Positions 61,384 to 64,000 of a stretch of 64,000 nucleotides of DNA are shown here, piece by piece. The notes below the pieces were generated by a model. The model was not told where the DNA came from, did no database searches, and saw only the letters and a list, made by a program, of their open reading frames with translations. Numbering within the stretch: position 1 is the first letter of the stretch; each line of letters begins with the position of its first letter. Source of the stretch: Ga0077555 sp963761475 (lineage in GTDB: Bacteria; Pseudomonadota; Alphaproteobacteria; Rhizobiales; Hyphomicrobiaceae); assembly GCA_963761475.1 (NCBI GenBank), contig CAVXGT010000015.1, positions 434,001-498,000 on the forward strand. The letters are read 5' to 3'. A program made the position numbers and the translations under genes.

Positions 61384-62785
61384 ATGGATCGAGGGTCCTT
61401 GTCCCGCACAGTCCAGCCGAATCATAAGGGGCCACCGGTGCCGACCCGTCGCCAAGCTCTCAGTCTCACGTTCGCCGCAGCACTCGCACCGGCTGTCGGC
61501 CTGCCGCGGCTCGCTTCCGCGCAAGGTCAGCCGCAAGGTGGAAGCGGTCCGCTGGTCGTCGACGTCAACGAGGCCAACTTCAAGCCGCGTCCGATCGCGG
61601 TTCCAGCCTTCCTGTCCAGCGATGCCGCACTCGGCCAGGAAATCGCTGCGATCATTTCGAATGACCTGGAAAGCTCCGGACTGTTCCAGCCGCTCGATCA
61701 GCGCTCTTTCATCGAGCGGATCAACGACCCGAACGCAACCCCACGCGCAGCCGACTGGCGGGCAATCGGCGCGGAGGCCCTGGTTGTCGGGCGCGTGCAG
61801 CCTGATGGTAACAATAGGCTGCGGGCAGAATTTCGGCTTTGGGACGTCGTCCTCGGCAAGCAGTTGACCGGTCAGCAGCTTGCGACGTCGACCGCATCCT
61901 GGCGTCGCCTTGGCCACATCGTGGCGGATCAGGTCTGGGAAAAGCTGACGCTGGAAAAGGGCTACTTCGACACCCGCATTGTGTTCATCGACGAGACGGG
62001 CCCCAAGCAGAAGCGGATCAAACGACTTGCCATCATGGACCAGGATGGCGCCAATGTCCGCCGGCTGACGTCGGGCCGCGACCTAGTGATCACACCTCGT
62101 TTCAGCCCCACGAGCCTCGAGGTCACCTATATGACCTACACGAGTGGCGACCCACGCGTGGTGCTGATGAACATTGAAACGGGTCAGAGCCGCGTGGTCG
62201 GCGACTTCCCAGGCATGTCGTTTGCTCCAAGATTCTCACCCGACGGCCAGAGAATCGTCATGAGCCAGGGCGAGCGGGGGGCTACGGGGCTGGTCGAGAT
62301 GGACCTGCGGTCCCGCCAGTTGCGTCGCCTGACTGAGCTCCGGTCGATCGACACGGGGCCTTGCTACTCGCCAGACGGCCAGCGAATCGTCTTCGAAAGC
62401 GATCGAGAAGGCTCCCAACAATTGTACGTCATGTCCGCCGGGGGTGGCGGCGGCGCAACGGTTGAGCCGCGGTGAGGGGCGCTACTCGACCCCGGTCTGG
62501 TCGCCGCGGGGGGATTATATCGCCTTCACGAAGCAGCTCGGCGGTCGGTTCCTGATCAGCGTCATGCGTACGGATGGCACTGGCGAACGCGTGCTCACCG
62601 AGGGCTTTCATAACGAAGGGCCGACGTGGGCGCCAAATGGGCGGTTCTTGATGTTTTTCCGCGAGCATCCCGGCGCAAACGGCGGACCGAAGCTGTACTC
62701 CGTCGATATCACCGGCAGGAACGAGCGACTCGTGCGGACGCCATCTTTCGGCTCGGACCCCGCGTGGTCGCCGCTGCTCGGATAG
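61384..62785 (+). CDS. tolB: Tol-Pal system beta-propeller protein TolB (one frame break)
   Basis: The periplasmic TolB, about 440 residues, would be encoded if a single frame break near 62450-62460 is bridged. The first frame ends at VMSAGGGGGATVEPR; the second continues QRLSRGEGRYSTPVWSPRGD, which is the expected next TolB blade. The break falls in a G/GC-rich run (GGGGGTGGCGGCGGCG). Domains: signal (twin-arginine-like TRRQALSLTFAAALAPAVG), D1 domain, and a beta-propeller with DGTGERVLTEGFHNEGPTWA and FSPDGQRIVMSQGERGATGL. GTG at 61438 is an alternative start. TolB is important for envelope integrity, so an error is more likely than loss. 62786-63049 shows no gene. Confidence 0.9.
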
Positions 62786-63049
62786 GCACAGCGTTTAACC
62801 CGGCATTAATCAGTTGCTCCTACTGTCCAGCACAACGAGACCGCGTACCCGCGACGCGCCAGCTCGTCGGTTGCCGGAGCGTGGACTTCGCATGCCTCCG
62901 GAGTGTTGAAACTAAGTGGCAACGGATCGTGGTATTTTCGCATCGTGGACCTTGGAAAAGGGTTCAACAAGAACTCCAGTCCTTGATCTCAAGATGCGGC
63001 ACAGGTACCCCAATCTGGCGATTGCCGAACTAGCTCGTAGGAGAGAGAC

Positions 63050-63172
63050 ATGAAGGCAGTGAAGGGTGCTATCGTCCTCGCGACGATCCTTGCCACGGTT
63101 GCGGTTGCTGCTTGCCGCCGCGAAGAGCATTACGAGTTCGATGAAGCTTGGTGGCAATGTTCCCGCCGTTGA
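63050..63172 (+). pseudogene. Mini-lipoprotein 1 (frame-broken twin)
   Basis: A 40-residue frame with a lipoprotein-type leader MKAVKGAIVLATILATVAVA then the lipobox cysteine ACRREEHYEF. It is a tandem twin of the next gene. A one-base insertion near 63136-63142 (GAGTTCGATGAAG where the twin has GAGTTGATGAAG) diverts the tail. Corrected, the frame would run LMKLGGN... to EQIAR with a stop at 63188. Ribosome site GGAGAGAG. No family recognised. Confidence 0.6.
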
Positions 63173-63227
63173 GCAAATCGCTCGCTAACGCGTGCACGCC
63201 CCCAGAGTGGGGCTAAAGGAGAAGAGA

Positions 63228-63356
63228 ATGAAAGGCGCTATCGTCCTTGCTACGGTCTTTGCTGTCATGGCTCTTGGAGCCTGCCGCAAGGAGGTCGAAC
63301 ACGAGTTGATGAAGCTTGGTGCCGATGCCGCGGTTCAGCAGCAGGTTGCTCGCTAA
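63228..63356 (+). CDS. Mini-lipoprotein 2, 42 aa
   Basis: A 42-residue protein, MKGAIVLATVFAVMALGACR then KEVEHELMKLGADAAVQQQV, AR. MALGAC is a good lipobox, so the mature lipopeptide would be about 24 residues, tethered to a membrane, with a helical charged tail. A GGAGAAGAG ribosome site precedes the ATG. It is the intact twin of the gene at 63050 and ends just before a strong terminator. Lying between tolB and pal, it resembles small entericidin-like lipoproteins; any Tol-Pal role is inference. Confidence 0.7.
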   Translation: MKGAIVLATVFAVMALGACRKEVEHELMKLGADAAVQQQVAR

Positions 63357-63410
63357 CCACGCGCTCGCAAGAGTACGGCAGCCAATGGGTTGCAAGCGTC
63401 TGAGTTTTCA

Positions 63411-63441
63411 AGGCCGTTCGGATACACTCCGAACGGCCTTA
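63411..63441 (+). terminator. Strong terminator after the mini-lipoprotein genes
   Basis: 12-bp arms AAGGCCGTTCGG / CCGAACGGCCTT with a seven-base loop and ATTTTTT. It separates the tolQRAB/mini-lipoprotein unit from pal. From 63442 to 63760 I see no gene; the pal promoter is expected there. Confidence 0.93.
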
Positions 63442-63760
63442 TTTTTTGGAATTCAAGTGGCGTCGATTCGCTTACTGCCAAATTGCCGGGCCAGCTTCTA
63501 GTGATGTCGCTTTCGGCCGATCCGCCAGCCTCACGCGAGAGAGCTGAGCCGGGTTTGCACGCAAAAAGCGCATGGCCGCCATGGCAAAGCTGGGGAGCGG
63601 AAGTAGCCGCCCCTTGCAAGTCGCAACCGATCCTGCCACACCCGACTTTAGCCGTGACGCGGCCTTAATTTCGTACACCGATGCGGCTAATAACGGTCGA
63701 TGCAGGGGACCAGGATCGCCAGGCTGATGCAGTCCTCGGCCTGACCAGGGGGTTCACGAT

Positions 63761-64000
63761 ATGAACGGCAAGATAGCAGTGGCGCTGTCCCGGTTGGCAG
63801 TTGTGGCAGCGGTAGGCTTTGCAGTGGCCGGTTGCGCCAACTCGTCACCCAAGCCTGATGATGTGCGACTGGGTCCCGGCGGCCTCGGAAGCGCGCGCGG
63901 CAACGCGCGCCCCGGCACACAACAGGACTTCAGCCAGAACGTTGGCGATATCGTCTATTTCTCGACAGACAGTACCGATCTCACGCCCGAAGCGAAGCAG
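63761..64000 (+). CDS. pal: Peptidoglycan-associated lipoprotein Pal (3' end outside window)
   Basis: The first 80 residues of Pal. The lipoprotein leader MNGKIAVALSRLAVVAAVGF then AVAGCANSS has a clear lipobox. A Gly/Arg-rich linker leads to FSQNVGDIVYFSTDSTDLTP, the start of the OmpA-like peptidoglycan-binding domain. Its place after tolB is standard. The window ends inside the gene. Confidence 0.93.
   Translation, partial: MNGKIAVALSRLAVVAAVGFAVAGCANSSPKPDDVRLGPGGLGSARGNARPGTQQDFSQNVGDIVYFSTDSTDLTPEAKQ

Noticed and set aside
62786..63049. Plus-strand frame continuing past tolB
   Set aside because: It is the out-of-frame extension of tolB and has no independent support.

Overview
The window is 64 kb of GC-rich chromosomal DNA from an alphaproteobacterium, most likely of the order Hyphomicrobiales. 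The evidence is an F0 operon of the alphaproteobacterial type (atpI-B-E-b'-b, with no F1 genes), an IalB-family protein, HspQ with a basic N-terminal tail, the order HIG1-type membrane protein / cobalamin adenosyltransferase / rhomboid / etfB-etfA / 3-hydroxybutyryl-CoA dehydrogenase, and a complete tolQRAB run reaching pal at the right edge. I see no rRNA, tRNA, insertion sequence, phage or CRISPR array. Gene density is high and most genes are ordinary metabolism or envelope functions.

Layout. 1-3.3 kb: the 3' part of a fused indolepyruvate ferredoxin oxidoreductase with three frame breaks. 3.4-10.2 kb: a 59-residue orphan protein, a luciferase-like oxidoreductase, ferrochelatase, a Rid protein, a diheme cytochrome c, a metallo-beta-lactamase-fold hydrolase and an OprB-like porin. 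10.2-15.1 kb: argH, then a cytochrome P450 and homogentisate dioxygenase riddled with single-base frame breaks, and a divergent MarR regulator with a palindromic operator candidate. 15.3-18.0 kb: a large secreted repeat protein (ELWxTDGT, RTX and six 47-residue VCBS-like repeats). 18.3-23.1 kb: an SDR, a dienelactone-hydrolase-like protein and the F0 ATP synthase operon. 23.3-31.3 kb: a one-strand oxalate and C1 operon (GntR regulator, oxc, frc, a formyl-THF hydrolase/formyltransferase, fhs, an isopropylmalate-dehydrogenase-like enzyme). 31.3-35.1 kb: an AT-rich stretch with an orphan Flp pilin, a PhyH dioxygenase, a lone SLATT-type membrane protein, a second Rid protein and six perfect 16-bp tandem repeats. 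35.1-39.9 kb: hbd-etfAB, rhomboid, cobalamin adenosyltransferase and a HIG1-like protein. 40.3-44.7 kb: EnvC-like factor, CtpA protease and a tandem CtpA paralogue that has lost its catalytic residues. 44.7-58.7 kb: a carboxymuconolactone decarboxylase-like protein, an orphan sucD, a YejA-like binding protein, IalB, HspQ, a DapA-like aldolase, a GH114-like protein, a DnaJ-type chaperone, an ABC exporter, a lactonase-like hydrolase and an MFS exporter. 59.0-64.0 kb: tolQ-tolR-tolA-tolB, two tandem mini-lipoprotein genes and the start of pal.

How genes work together. The oxalate operon should convert oxalate through oxalyl-CoA and formyl-CoA to CO2 and formate, and Fhs can then load formate onto tetrahydrofolate. 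EtfAB and Hbd suggest acyl-CoA oxidation. EnvC/CtpA/pseudo-CtpA and the Tol-Pal genes both act in envelope constriction and peptidoglycan control. Frame breaks are strongly clustered (0.4-1.0 kb, 11.8-14.4 kb) with isolated cases at 17.7, 62.45 and 63.14 kb. No in-frame decay is obvious, so assembly error is a serious alternative to true pseudogenes.
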